From Argopecten irradians (Eukaryota; Mollusca; Bivalvia; Pectinida; Pectinidae), in the NCBI RefSeq assembly GCF_041381155.1, contig NC_091134.1, positions 12,774,008-12,838,007 on the forward strand: a stretch of 64,000 nucleotides of DNA, read 5' to 3'. The notes under the pieces were generated by a model that saw only the letters and a program-made list of their open reading frames with translations, searched no databases and was not told the DNA's origin. Shown piece after piece: positions 14,992 to 40,779 of the stretch. Position 1 is the first letter of the stretch, and each line of letters starts with the position of its first letter. The translations under genes and the position numbers were made by a program.

Positions 14992-17264
14992 GTATGTGGC
15001 GGGATTATTGCTACTGAGAAACAAATACGATTGTTTGAACTGTGTAAATGTATGATGCAGATATCGATGTCTGCTATCATGTTATGTCATGTTGTGGATT
15101 TCGACTGGCAGCGATAGATCAACCAGATGTTTTTCAGGACATTTTAAAATTTGTTTATTTCAACCTTATCATTTAGATAGCCAAACTCCTAGGCTCACAG
15201 GTTGGCTGGTCCGGTTAAACCTATTCCGATGAGCTTTATACCTATTTCATCCAACCAACATGCTTGTTTGGAATACTCCGAGCGAGAAAATATACCAAAC
15301 ATGATTTATATTATTATATCTTCCTCTGTTCAGTTTTTCCATTTTACTTAAAGACATTGTCCAAATATCATTGTTCGCACTGTAACATCCGTCTCCTTTC
15401 GAAATTCGTTCGGTGTCATAAATGGACGAATACGTCTAGTGTCTTGGCTAAATTGATATGAGATCCTATCACTAGCCCTCATCGCGAGTTCCTATCGGAT
15501 CACTTAGGGCTTTTTTGCCAAGCTGCCAGATTTTAACTCTCCCGGTAGTTGTGATACTATATGCTCCATTTTTAGAGCATTGTTGAATGCAGTCATATTT
15601 GGCCGTGTCAAAAAGAATAAAAAAAAATAAAAGAACGGTTGCTTCCTGTGTTGGATATTGTTCCAAACATGGGAATATTTATATTCAATTCAATTTATTT
15701 TTGAATATCATTTAGAAAAAATGTATTAGTTATGATTCTAGACGATGTCAAAGATAAATGACTGACATATCCCTATCTATCAGGGCGTCCAGTTGACCCT
15801 TGACTTTTAGCAGATTCAGGAGTCAAATTACAAACTGAAGAGACAAAACATATCACACATAGACATGTACATCAAATCCAAGAGTCTAATCTGATTTTTG
15901 TGAGTCGAAAACATACTACTGCTGGATGCCCTGATCTATGTTATGTTTTCTAATGCTGTTCTTGACGGTATATTCTTTTAAATGCTTCATATAAGCAATA
16001 CTTTCGAAGACCATTTCTTGAATAATAATAATAGACGTCTGCAAAAACAATCATTTTAACGTAATATTTGGTGTATTTGTGACTTCTGTTTTGACAATGT
16101 AAGGACGTAAATTTTTGTATGTTGTCTTGGATGACTATATAGTGCAATAATCTCCAAACATGTTGCTTGAACACTTCCATGACAGAGTGACTTAAAGTTT
16201 CAAAATGCATTAACAATCCTTACAGTAGCAAACAATCATCATCTGCTGTTTTAGAAGTTAATTGAAATTCACAATTACCTTTGTGTGTGTTTGTGAATTA
16301 GTATTTCAAATAGCTGTTCCGTAGCTGTATTTGGAAAAGTCTTAATCGATTACTTTTTAACATTTTATTGCGATTCAATTAAAATAACGCTTTCGGCGCA
16401 TTTATGCTTTTATGAAATAGATTCCCCTGTATATATAAAATAACAACTGTGCATCATATCAATTGACTATGGTTGATTTAGCCAAAAACGTATAAACCAC
16501 CAGCTTAACTATTACTACTAAGCTACCTCATGTCAATATCATAACAACAGAAATTAACATGGTTCATATGTGTAATCGATTCGTGTCGTACATTTGTTGT
16601 AAAATCATAATCAAAAGCTTGATAGGGAAATTCAACCATAGAAATATCAAATCAAAATGGATATCGATAATTTTATACGTCTTTATCTTAAGTGACAAGT
16701 CAATCATTGAAAGGTAAAAAAAAAAGTCATGCCTATGTTTTATGTTAGTTAGCCATAACAACAGATTTTGCCTGAAATTGTTTGAACAATCACGATTGTA
16801 TTATAATTTTGAAACTGGCTTTAAAGACAACTAAAGTCACGATGATATTTTCATTTGTTGTTTTCACTGATTATGAAACATATATTTGCTGAACCAGAAA
16901 GGTTTTGATTTACAAAAGTACGATATGTAAGGTTTTAGAAAAAGCTGGTCTTTTTCATTTATTCGTTATATCTGATCAATTCTGTTTTTGTTTTTGTATC
17001 TATTATACTTTACAATAAAACATATTACTTGATGATTTCTTTGTTGATACCCTTTCAAATATTTCCAGGTCTTGCTACATGCATGTCTTGCGACTCTACT
17101 GTGTCCATCATTTCATTTTTCATGATAATTTGGCCCCGGATTGGCGTATATTTGAATGACGAAGACAACGATTCTACATCGAATGAGAGCATAATAATAT
17201 TTACTATAACCTGAATTGTCGTCACATTTATTAGTTAACTTTTTTTCAAAATTAAACTTGAGGT
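14992..17264. other. Intergenic, no recognised gene
   Basis: AT-rich sequence between genes A and B. The open frames here are under 90 codons, low-complexity and have no splice or domain support. Confidence 0.5.
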
Positions 17265-17660
17265 CGTATTGCATGGCTACAATAAAGTCTCGTGACGTAA
17301 CAGCGTCAACAAAAGTACTATTTTCTAGATACAGTTTTAACTATTCTTTTCAGAAACTAGGCTGGATTTATTTTCAAAGATACAGGGACTTGAGTTGAAA
17401 ATATCACACAATGTTCAAATATAGAAAATTTCCTTGCAGTCACGTTTTGCTCGAATTTATTTCAAATGGCGGCAAACGATAGTAATGAAATTGCAATAAA
17501 CCGTCGAGGCATAAGAGAAAAATACTCTTTCACACGTGGATATGAAGGATAGGGATAGTCTACCCTCGGGATCACAAGCCTGGGGTTTTACAACATTTTG
17601 TGACCCTCGGGTATAATATCCCTATCCTTCATATCCACGTATGAACGAGTCTTATAATCT
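17265..17660 (+). repeat. Foldback repeat family, copy 1
   Basis: One end has a TTGCATGGCT-containing segment with GTGACGTAACAGCGTC. The other end is a hairpin whose arms contain GGATATGAAGGATAGGGAT (left arm near 17538, inverted partner near 17620). Related copies lie at about 25845-26290 (opposite orientation) and 58440-58925 (same orientation). Probably a non-autonomous foldback DNA element; no coding sequence seen. Confidence 0.6.
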
Positions 17661-18580
17661 TCTTTTGGGTGGCTTATGATTACATCCTTTACACAGAGAA
17701 ATAATAATATCAAAAAATTAACCGAAAACGTTAAATGAAATATTTGTTTCTCCTTTTGATAATAATTATATTCAGACGTGTGTAAATATTCTAGTCTTAT
17801 CCATTGGCGCATACTAAAACAAGATACAAAGTTGACCAGGAAAATGTTTTTCTGTCCTGATATAGTTTTGAATAATTAATAAGAAACTATTATTCTTGTA
17901 AAATACAACTGACGTAAAATATTTGTTTCTTTACACAATTTAGTTTTGGAAAAATCTAATGCATTAAAGCTAATTTGCCCTGTCAGTTTCAATACTGATA
18001 TCCCAGAATTGTATTTTTTTTCAATTCGCCTGATCAGGTATCGTTTCTTTATACCATTGTCGTTCCACACAACTGATCAATGCAGTATATGTTCACAACT
18101 ATGGATATATATAGAACGGTAAAATAACTGACAAAGTATCTCCATGCATAATGAGAATTAACCAGACACACCTGCAATGATTAAACGTCAAAATATTAGC
18201 ATTCAATTCATTTTTCCAGTATATTTTTTTCTGTAACCAGATTATTCTTTTCCTTAAAAGAAACTGTTTGCAATAAATACACATGCAAATGAATTTCGTG
18301 CATACGTTTAAATAGCTTGAATCCTGTGGTAAGAAGTTCTATCAGAACACGTCAGATATACGAAATCTGATCGTACTTAGCAAAGGTAACTAAAGACCAT
18401 GTATTGTTTACATTTAAATGTACAAGAATTAGTTTGTAATCAATGTGTCAAAGTACGTAGGATTTTCTATTCTCATCTGTCATCATACACATTTCCATTT
18501 GTATGTCAATTTGACTACCGGGAAGATGCGATGGTCTTATTTAATGACATGCATAGGTTAGTCAATTGGTATATTAAATG
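17661..18580. other. Intergenic, no recognised gene
   Basis: AT-rich, with short random open frames on both strands and nothing resembling a domain or a known repeat. Confidence 0.45.
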
Positions 18581-18582
18581 GT

Positions 18583-18790
18583 GATAGGTGCAGCATTGGC
18601 TGAGCGGTTAAGATGTCTCGACATATTACCGCAAGCCCTGCACCTCCGGGTCGCGAGTTTGAATCCCATGTGGGGCAGTTGCCAGGTACTGACCGCTAGC
18701 GGTGGGTTTTCACCGGGTACTCCGGCTTTCCTCCACTAAGAATCCTATCACATCCTTACAAGACCCTGGCTGTTCATAGGACGTTTAACT
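18583..18790 (+). repeat. tRNA-derived SINE
   Basis: The head resembles a Leu/Ser-type tRNA. An A-box-like TGGCTGAGCGGTTAAG (near 18597) and a B-box-like GAGTTTGAATCCC (near 18655) sit about 57 bp apart. A body follows with GGTGGGTTTTCACCGGGTAC and CTCCGGCTTTCCTCCAC. This head plus conserved body resembles SINE families of molluscs and other invertebrates. It is not a functional tRNA: the cloverleaf is incomplete and the body continues past the tRNA part. A decayed relative of the body lies near 35750-35940. Confidence 0.7.
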
Positions 18791-20320
18791 AATAAAACTC
18801 AGACCTTATTGGGTGATATTTACGTTCTATTAACAGCAGCCAGAGTCATTTAAGGGACGGCCTACCTCGAGCTCGTATACAATAGGTAAATAATATACAA
18901 TGTGTGAAGGTCTATATGTTTTGGGTGAAATATTCGTGCTGTGTTTCATGTCAAATCTTGCCCATTTCATACAGGTCTCACTGAGTCATATCGCTAGAGA
19001 CGCCGACAGCACACCCCATCCGGTCGTAGTATACCGACAGCGTGCGGTATCAATCTGTTTCTGCTTCGCTACCATTAGATGATAATGGTGTATTTTTTAA
19101 AAATATTACATTATCACTTTAATGTTCAGAAATTAACATTGTATGGTTCTTATTTCACTGACTCTTATGTTTGACGTCTTATCGATCGCTTATATTTTAC
19201 TTAATACTTTTGAATGGTTTTTGGTTTTTTGGTGTTTTTTTTTGTTAATTTGTTCCTAACCGCAATTGCTTGTAATTTGCAAATGAAAGTAGAGATACCA
19301 ATTTTGGCTATTATCTACATTTTTATTCTAGTTTTGTTTTGTTCAATTTGTTTTATTTTTTCAACATATCAATATAAAGATTTTTTTTCTTTTAACATTG
19401 GACAAACAAAAAATGGAATCTCTGTTAACCCCTCATTACTCGAGAGGGAATTTAACCTGACCTTAGTTTCATATATTGTTAAGCTAATCAGGACATCCAT
19501 CCTTTGCGTAACTAAGACAAAAATGGTTGTACTTGAGATCTATTGCCAATACAAGATTTCAACGGAGAAAGTTATAAAAACTTATTGGAAATACTTTTTC
19601 CTTATCATTGTCAACAGCTTACTCAGATAAACAAACTATAAATAAGTGGTTGGGGAGACCATTAGTTATGAGGCGCGTGTAAGCGTGGCTTTGACTGCTT
19701 TTGTATTTCACCGCGAGAACAATGACCACATTCTTTAGATGAATCGATGTTGTATGTCGGCCTTAATTGAAAAAAAAAACAATACCTAAAGGTACAGTTT
19801 TATCATTAAATTAAAGATATAGAGGCAGTGCATGCATACTGTAATATGTGATCGTGTTTATCTTATGGGTGTTTTGATAAAGAGCGGCTACCTCGAAAAG
19901 TCGTTTCTGTCTATACGGCTAGGCTTACTTATCTGCCTCAAACATAACAATGGACATCGACATACTTAATGCGTTGGATTCATCTCCAACGTGGATTCTA
20001 TGTTGTGTTTAGGCCAAGGGACAGAACTCAGGCATTTCCTTACAAGGTAAAACGTACAACGGATTGGTCAACGAGAATATTCTTTGGAGACCTTCGTTAA
20101 CAGATTGCCAGGTAGTACAAAGGAAGATAATATTCAGCATTTAGTCACCTTTTACTATTTAGAAATTGGGTAACAGCAGGTATACTTTTGTTGTTCTAAT
20201 GTTTGTTTATTTGATTAATTAACGTCCTATTAACAGACAGGGTCATGTCAGGACTGCCTCCCATGTATGCGGTGTGTAGCGTGTATGTAGTGTGCGGTGC
20301 GTGTTTTGGGAGGGCTTATT
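18791..20320 (+). repeat. Decayed fragments of the 40045-40590 interspersed repeat
   Basis: Three patches match different parts of the better-preserved copy at 40045-40590: its start (18810-18870 and again 20205-20310, ACGTCCTATTAACAG type), its middle (18965-19080, CCATCCGGTC with CCGACAG), and its end (19995-20175, GGGACAGAACTC and TCACCTTTTAC). The order suggests one old copy split by later sequence plus a second 5' fragment. The 138-codon open frame at 19214-19630 lies between patches and is AT-rich and featureless. Confidence 0.55.
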
Positions 20321-21290
20321 AAAATGTTCTAAGAAAATCGCCCCTATATCAAGATACACAGAACACAAATACAGTTACACAATATAAAGGTAACAATTAA
20401 CAAAAAAAATACTTATAAAAAGTAGGAAGAGGGTAATATAACACAATTCATTTGAATAAATCATTCAGCGATTGAGTAGTTTTGCGTTCTTTTGGTAAAT
20501 ATGCAAGAGTCACGTTACACGTCTACGGATCTCCGCTTGCCGAAGGGTGTCTTCTTTCTGTGCTTAATTACGTGTCATAATACTTATAGTAAATTTATTC
20601 AAACGTAAACGTAACAAAGAAGAAAAACATTCAGTGAAAACCAACATTTCTGAAATAAATTTAGACAATTTTTACTTATCTAGAGGCGGTATGCGTAAGC
20701 TAGAAAGATACTTCTTAAGATCTAAAACATTATTCATAATGGAATGAATCGTTAGCAAGTAAATGCCCATTAAATATGAGGAAAATTCATCAAGAAAAAA
20801 ATGTGTGAAATGCTAATTTCTATATATCAGACTATATATATCAAACTTTTAATTGTCTAATTATCTGAAAATTGGTAATGTTTGGGTTCATGAATCGACT
20901 TGTAATTTCTAAATTTAGGCACACTGAATATTGCATATATTATCCCAAAATGACACTGTATTTAAATTTCCAATCAACATGAATAGTTCAATTTTATACC
21001 TGGTACTTTAACTTAGACTCCACAACAGGTTTCATTTAATTTCATAAAATCAGTGACGTGACATTTGTGTTGGCAAATATTCATAACTATATATCAGATA
21101 TAAACATATACCCGATAAATTGCCACGATAATACATTCCAGGTAAACAAATCCCAATAAAATACCATCATTCAAAAATATCGAATGTAATATTGTTTTTT
21201 GTTGTTTACCTTTAAATGTGAATTAATCCGAGCTAATTAAAGAGACCACATAGAGATTCGTTTCATTCCACTGCAGTCATTAACTGCTTT
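20321..21290. other. Intergenic, no recognised gene
   Basis: AT-rich sequence upstream of gene B; no convincing exon or repeat. Confidence 0.45.
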
Positions 21291-21299
21291 TATATATAA
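21291..21299 (+). promoter_or_regulatory. Possible TATA element of gene B
   Basis: TATATATAA about 125 bp upstream of the proposed start codon of gene B. In AT-rich DNA such strings are common, so this rests mainly on position. Confidence 0.2.
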
Positions 21300-21422
21300 T
21301 GTACAACGTGATCTTGTTTAAAGACATACATATAAATCAGTTTGAAAATGACTTAAAATTATTCAAAACGGAGAAGGACATTTACGACAGTTTATCATAA
21401 GCTCCAAGGTTTTAATACCAAT

Positions 21423-34879
<13,457 letters not shown>

Positions 34880-35340
34880 TTATCTTTTTAAAAAAATTGC
34901 AATGGAATAATTTATTTAAGAAATTTGTAATCTTTAGCAGATATAAAACTGGTTGCCAAGTTGGTCGTTTACCTGTGAGAGTCATGGCAATATTTTAGAT
35001 TAATCACGATTTTTTTCCCGATTATGTTGGCGTTGTTTGTATGGGTAATTTAAAGGAAAAATGTGTAAAGAATACTTTAAATACTGGTTGACTATAAATA
35101 CCTAATTTATTCAAAACTTAATTAATGAAAGCGAAACATTACAAAGAATGCTTATGTTATGATCATTATCAATGCACTTTGCCGTCCATGACATGCTAGC
35201 AGTATCTGATCACACTTTAGATGTTGACTTCAAATGAACATTTACAAGTCTGTACAACCTGTATACCATTTTTACGCTAATATCGTTTATATTAGCCTTT
35301 ATATTTGTGTTAAATTTGAATTATGTTTGTTATAAATATA
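34880..35340. other. 3' flank of gene B
   Basis: AT-rich and probably 3' UTR in part. No recognised gene. Confidence 0.4.
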
Positions 35341-35343
35341 AAT

Positions 35344-35349
35344 AATAAA
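35344..35349 (+). terminator. Candidate polyadenylation signal of gene B
   Basis: The first clear AATAAA after the stop codon, 465 nt downstream. A weaker variant closer to the stop could be used instead. Confidence 0.3.
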
Positions 35350-35359
35350 GATGGATGTA

Positions 35360-35541
35360 CAGTCAAACCGTTCTATAAAGACCTGCCAACGGTACCAAGG
35401 AAAATGGTCTTTATATAGCCAAGTGGTCTCTATACATAGCACAAATTGTGTTTGAATTGACCATTTAGGACCCTGAGAGAAAGTGGTCTTATTGAGAAGG
35501 CGATCTATATACAAAGGTGGTCGCTAAGACAGGTTTTACTG
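35360..35541. repeat. Small pogo/Tigger-like MITE
   Basis: Inverted ends CAGTCAAACC and GGTTTTACTG are both flanked by TA. The 182-bp interior is non-coding and rich in GGTCT/AGACC words (for example TGGTCTTTATA and AGTGGTCTCTATA). It fits a non-autonomous pogo-type element. Confidence 0.65.
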
Positions 35542-35749
35542 TACATACCATAGACTTTCAGCAGTGTTAGAATGCATGTACATATTAAAGTTTTAGGTAA
35601 ATTAACGCATTTTAAACTCGGATTAAACTCTGATCTTAGCTGAATCTTAAAATGTGTTTGTAGAATTATTGCTCTTTTTTTTTATTAAGAAGTTTAAAAA
35701 GACGTCCCGTGGAAAATATCATGACATTACCACTAGTTTTAGTTCTGGG

Positions 35750-35940
35750 TCACTAGTTAGAATCCTATCTTATGTAGCTGCCAGTCTCTAACCGCTGGTC
35801 GGTGAATTTTCTCTGTGTACTCTGACTTTCCTCCATCTCCTAAACATGCCGCGTCCTTATCAACAAAGATAGGGCGAGTCAAAGCTACATTTCACCCATA
35901 CTTATATCCGCCTAAAGTCCAAATAATTAAATAAGCAAAT
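35750..35940 (+). repeat. Decayed SINE body
   Basis: Matches the body of the SINE at 18583-18790 (GCTGCCAGTCTCTAACCGCT, GTGAATTTTCTCTGTGTACT, TTTCCTCCA) but has lost the tRNA-like head. Confidence 0.5.
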
Positions 35941-37533
35941 ATTTTTTCATTTTGCTGTATATCTCTTAAATTGTATAGGAAATCAGCCATACTTTAAATT
36001 TTACAGTACTTTTTATAGTACTTGCAATAATTATAAGAAATAACTTATTGGTTTGAAATAACTCTGAGAAGGAGAAACATCTTTTAGTGACCTTAGTTAC
36101 TTTAAAAATGATGTTAACCCAGCTCACTACCCATGGAGGATAAAATAAAATGAAATATACATGTATGTATACGGAGAATGAAAATTGACCGCAAATGTAA
36201 CTTTGTTTCGTTTTCCTTCGAAAGATGATGGATAGGGCTTTATATATTAAGTAAAGTAATTGAGATAACTCGGGGTTTAAAAATAAACGATACTTCATAT
36301 TCATATTTACGAATTATTCCTAGAAAAGGTTTGGAGAAAAATTAACCTTGTGACCTCGAGATTTTTGTTATAAATAGGAGCATGTGACTATATAGTTTTA
36401 TCTCTTAAGGAACAATTCCTGTGTCCCATGTATTCTGACGATGTGTATCTGTTGACAGATAGTGCACTTTAAGTTGAGAAGGTCATCGCTGTTAATATAT
36501 TATCAGAGACGGCAGGGAAGTATACATATATACCTGTATCCGGGAGGATGCTTCAAGTACATGGCGAGGAAATCCCTTAAGCCATCAGGACACGATTTTC
36601 TAACCACACGATAGACACATGAACCGCCGCATCATGTCTCTTTGTTAAACAAAGAACAAAAACAACATTTAGATATGACTAACCCAAGTTTTCATTTTCC
36701 TAAACCCAGACATGAAATATCGTAGAAATATAAACATTGGTCCAGAAAATTATATATATTATAATGTCTAATTCTGGTGTCAAGGTCAGAAGATACATGG
36801 ATTATGTACAGATTTACGAAGCGCAAAAAAAAAAAAAGAAAAGAAAAAAAATCTAAAAATACTGTATTTAGTATACAGTATGTTTAGTATATTTTTTGCG
36901 CGCCGCGAACCTGTGCATAAGTCAAATAAAATCTCATTGATATTAATTATTTCAACGTTTACTACCACATCCATTGAAAGATGATATCACAAAAACCATC
37001 TTGTGTTACGTTAAAAAGTTGCACGTAATATTGCTTTGGGTAGATTGTCAAATTACTTCAATAGAGAATGGGTTTCAAAGTTTAGCGGCCCCGCTATATG
37101 AACTAGTGACACTGTATCTGAATATATACTTGCTCATCACATATTTTTGGAGACATAAATTTATATGCACCTCAACAATTACGTGTCGACAACAATTCAT
37201 ATACATGTATAAGGCATTGGTGCATTAACTGTTGATAAAGTTACTTTTTTTCAAATGCGCCAAGAAGACCACTTATAGACATAAAATAAATTAACCGAAC
37301 TCCCGTAAAATCACTATGCCAGTGACTTTATGAAAAGACGGCACTCATTTTGCGTTTAATATTAACATAGATATGGTCATTATCGCAAATAGATTAAATA
37401 CATATTTTTTTTTGCATGCCTCTTGTCTTTAGTGTATATTTTCAATAAGATTCTAATAAACAGTTTAATCAAACGGTCATCACCTTTAACAAACAATCAG
37501 GTTTTTTTCTTTAGTGCACACAATAATTAGTGA
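35941..37533. other. Intergenic, no recognised gene
   Basis: AT-rich, with an A-rich tract near 36824-36850. It includes the presumed 3' UTR of the minus-strand GPCR gene; no clear polyadenylation signal was picked out. Confidence 0.45.
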
Positions 37534-39060
37534 CTATGATAAATCCATTCTATTTCTTCTACACTTTCGCATCATACGTTTGAATTGGTCTCTGAAATGT
37601 CTGTCCATGAACCCGTAAACGATGGGGTTAACGGCATTGTTGATGAAGAAGGAATATCTCATTATTGGTCCGATGAAACCAAAAGCACTGGCCAGGTTTC
37701 TACGCATGACGTCATCAACATTCCTCGTAATGACGTGAACGAAATACGGTAGATACCCTCCAAACGAAAGCACAGAGACAACGAGAAACATTAAAGTAAC
37801 TCTTTTACTCTTACTTATCAACTGACTGATTTTTTTCTTTGAAATTCTATGATCCACGAATCGTTTAACTGATTTCTGCGACTTCAGTGATTTGGATTTT
37901 GCTACCGCTTCTTGTTTGCTATTACCGGAATCGTTCTTTGAACTAACTTCCAAAAAGTGTGCATTATTGTTTTCATTCTTGATCATCGTGTTTTGTTCAG
38001 AAGGCAACACATGAGGTAAAGTTGATATTTTAAATGAAGTCTTATGGATCACAGCGACCTGTCCGATGCCGTTTATTATGCCATTTTGTTGACACTCATC
38101 ACCGGTCGTATTGCCTTCGTCAAGATTGTCTTCGTTCGAGCAATTCGGCTCCAGTTCACATGTGCCGCTGACGGAAGTGACTGTGGGCTCACTTTCGGCC
38201 GATATTGTAGGTTCATTATCCTGTAGTTGTTCTTCCTTGGCCGGTGGGTCCTCTAGTTCGACCACGGGTTCCGGGTTGACCACGGCAGCGAATTTTACAG
38301 ATTTCTGTTGTGCTCGTTCAATTTGACGTTTTATAGTTTGCTGGCGTCTAATCCGCTTAGCCGCTTTCGTGGCTCTTCTAAATCTCTCACTTTTCATGAG
38401 TTTTCGTCCAATCAATGAATAAAAGACAATACACAATACAAAAAGAACAATATACAAAACGAACAAAACACCAAAATATATGGATTCCGATGAAGTTCCG
38501 CTATATTTGTCAACAACATTGCATTCATTTCCTTTGAGCATGTTGATAGGCGTTATAACATGTACACTTCCGTACATGGCTAGAACTGGACTGCAACCAC
38601 CTACAACGACCAGACCTATCAAACCGCTTATGGTTCTTGCTTCTGACCTTGTCAGTTGCCGGTCGGTCGCCTTGCAGATTCTTCGATAACGTTCAATGGC
38701 AATGACGTCCAAGAGAAGCGGAGAATACATCGAGAAGATGAAATTTATCAACACAAAAATTCTGCATGTCCAATCTGATGTGAATGTATACGGGTGAATG
38801 GAATCGTAAATCACATAAGGAATGCTGACTGAGCATGCCACCAGATCCACGCTACCTAGCCATAGAATAAATGTTCGATGGATGCTCGGCTTGAACCGGA
38901 CGGCATACACAAGAATGGTTAAAGAGTTCCCAAACGTTCCGAAGATACACAGAACTCCGAGAAACACTATCAATGGTATACCAGTGGCACGTAAGTTCAT
39001 AATTTCTTCCTCCTCTAGAGAAATATTGAAAACTTTGTCACCTTCGCTGGAATTATGCAT
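37534..39060 (-). CDS. Single-exon class A (rhodopsin-like) GPCR, orphan
   Basis: 508 residues from the ATG at 39060; the frame also runs ten codons upstream to a GTG, which I do not take as the start. Seven hydrophobic segments are visible. Class A marks: GTFGN in TM1 (N1.50), LGSVDL in TM2 (D2.50), TM3 cysteine (DWTC) with a partner in ECL2 (NECN), ERY at the end of TM3, and NPIVY in TM7 followed by a basic helix 8 (DRHFRDQFKRMMRKCRR). The N-terminus has glycosylation sites NSS and NIS. The third intracellular loop is very long (about 190 residues), basic near both membranes and acidic in the middle. Odd points: TM6 reads SFGGYLPY, with Tyr instead of the toggle Trp; TM4 lacks the usual Trp and TM5 the usual Pro. 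Nearest relatives are probably peptide-type receptors of lophotrochozoans; ligand unknown. Confidence 0.88.
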   Translation of the reverse strand: MHNSSEGDKVFNISLEEEEIMNLRATGIPLIVFLGVLCIFGTFGNSLTILVYAVRFKPSIHRTFILWLGSVDLVACSVSIPYVIYDSIHPYTFTSDWTCRIFVLINFIFSMYSPLLLDVIAIERYRRICKATDRQLTRSEARTISGLIGLVVVGGCSPVLAMYGSVHVITPINMLKGNECNVVDKYSGTSSESIYFGVLFVLYIVLFVLCIVFYSLIGRKLMKSERFRRATKAAKRIRRQQTIKRQIERAQQKSVKFAAVVNPEPVVELEDPPAKEEQLQDNEPTISAESEPTVTSVSGTCELEPNCSNEDNLDEGNTTGDECQQNGIINGIGQVAVIHKTSFKISTLPHVLPSEQNTMIKNENNNAHFLEVSSKNDSGNSKQEAVAKSKSLKSQKSVKRFVDHRISKKKISQLISKSKRVTLMFLVVSVLSFGGYLPYFVHVITRNVDDVMRRNLASAFGFIGPIMRYSFFINNAVNPIVYGFMDRHFRDQFKRMMRKCRRNRMDLS

Positions 39061-40040
39061 GCTTGCGAGTTTTGAATCTGCACAACTCACCCAAACATTA
39101 GTTAACGAAGTTAGCTAGTTGTTTCCTCTTTTCGGTATTATGCTACATGATGAGGCGCGTCCACAAATTTCAATTCACTTACGGTTATTATGCGGCGCCC
39201 TTCCGTTGACTTGAGCGTGTACAAAATAGGCGTGTATGTAATTTTATATCAAAATACATGTGTCCGTCGTCTCATTTATAAACATGTTCTCTGTCTGAAG
39301 TGTATACGTATAATCCCTCAAATTCGAGGTGCGCGTTTGCGTATACAGTATACACGATATAGTAATACTATTTGAACCCGAGCTCATCCTACAACAGCCA
39401 AAAACCGGAAGCCCCAAGGGATCACCCTGCAATTCTCCTCATATTAGACTATCTGCTACAGTATTTAATTAGTCAAAGTATAAGTGGGGTCAAAGATAAA
39501 ATTAATACAAGTATACGGTTGGCAAGCCGAGATATAGCGAGCATACGCCACTTAAGAGCTATTTCCGTCTTAAGTACGTGTTCGAACTATCCGCTGGTAC
39601 ATCTTAGACCTATACGAAGTATATGCAGTCAGTACTTAAAAGTTCTTAAGTATCTGTTGTAATTGAAAGTATTCGCACTTAATGTTTTTGCAGATTTTTT
39701 TTAGAAAAGTGGCTAGTGTAATATTACGTAATATACATATTTGTAATAGAAATATGAATCAAAATCTTTTGTATTCGAGAGTTATGCGAAAATAGTTTGT
39801 CTAATTAGTTTTATTTTCTTTAACGCCTTATCAGCAACTACTTGGCTATTCAAGGACGATTAGCCTTTGTTGTGAACTATAAGTGTATAGAATCTGTTTC
39901 TGCCTATAGCCACTTGAGTTTTCAAAGATCAGGCGAAAGAGCAGAGGCATACCCTCGAAATGAAACCCCATCTGTGTTCTATTTCTATCGAACCCCCTTG
40001 TGAATTAGACAAGATGGTAAAATGAAACTTAACGTTTGAT
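39061..40040. other. Upstream region of the GPCR, no recognised gene
   Basis: Likely holds the promoter and 5' UTR of the minus-strand GPCR. A run on the minus strand just upstream of the ATG (GTTGTGCAG) could be a 3' splice site for a 5' UTR exon. No other gene supported. Confidence 0.4.
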
Positions 40041-40044
40041 ATAG

Positions 40045-40590
40045 GGTTTGTTTGCTTGTTTTATTAATGAACGTCCTATTAACAGCTATAGTCATTTAAG
40101 GACGGCCTCCCATGTATGCGTTGTGTTGCGTGTATGTTGAGCGAGGTGCGTGTTTTGGGAAACTGCGGTATATCCATGTTGTATCTTCTTGTATAGTGGA
40201 ACTGTTGCCATTTTTATAGTGCTATATCACTGAAGCATGCGGCTGAAGACACCAAGCAACACACTCCACCCGGTCACATTATACTGACAACGGGCGACCC
40301 AGTCGTCCAAATCCCTGTATGCTGAGCGCTAAGCAGGAGCAGAAACTACCATTATTATAGACTTTGGTGTGTCTCGGCCAGGTGACAGAACTAAGAGCCT
40401 TCCTCACAGGTGCGAACGCACAACTCAAGGGCAAAAGTGAGGCGGTGCCAAGGGAGGCATTAGGAAGGAGAAAGTCTGTTAGGAAGAAGAGAAAAGATAA
40501 GATCCTAAATTTAGTCGCCTTTTACAATCATGCGATAGGGACAGCAAGTACGATTCTAACGCCCTACCAGCAGGGCAGTTGCTATAGGTA
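40045..40590 (+). repeat. Interspersed repeat typical of bivalves, fairly complete copy
   Basis: Starts near TTTTATTAATGAACGTCCTA and ends near CCCTACCAGCAGGG. It includes AGTGGAACTGTTGCC, AGCATGCGGCTGAAGACACC and GCTGAGCGCTAAGCAGGAGC. Partial copies occur at 18791-20320. I recognise the pattern as a high-copy non-coding repeat of scallop-like genomes (established knowledge, not checked here). The 75-codon open frame inside is not a gene. Confidence 0.65.
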
Positions 40591-40779
40591 ATTAATCCAA
40601 AATCAAATACGTTGAATATTGGAATGAATAACAGTTGAGAACAATGTAATTAGTTCTTATTATAAGTCATTTTAATGATATACAGGCACTGCAGCGGCAA
40701 AAGATCACAATACAAGGCCTTAACGGTCATTTGACTACTTTGGCAATAGCCGTATAGGAAATTAATAAGATATGGTGTC

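Noticed and set aside
18583-18680. A functional tRNA gene
   Set aside because: A-box and B-box words are present but the cloverleaf pairing is poor and a SINE body follows directly.
19214-19630. 138-codon plus-strand open frame
   Set aside because: AT-rich with hydrophobic and Lys-rich composition, no domain, located between fragments of an interspersed repeat.
39061-39090. Ten-codon upstream extension of the GPCR beginning at GTG
   Set aside because: GTG starts are not expected here; the first ATG in frame is at 39060 and leaves a normal short N-terminus.
40364-40591. 75-codon plus-strand open frame
   Set aside because: Lies fully within a high-copy interspersed repeat.
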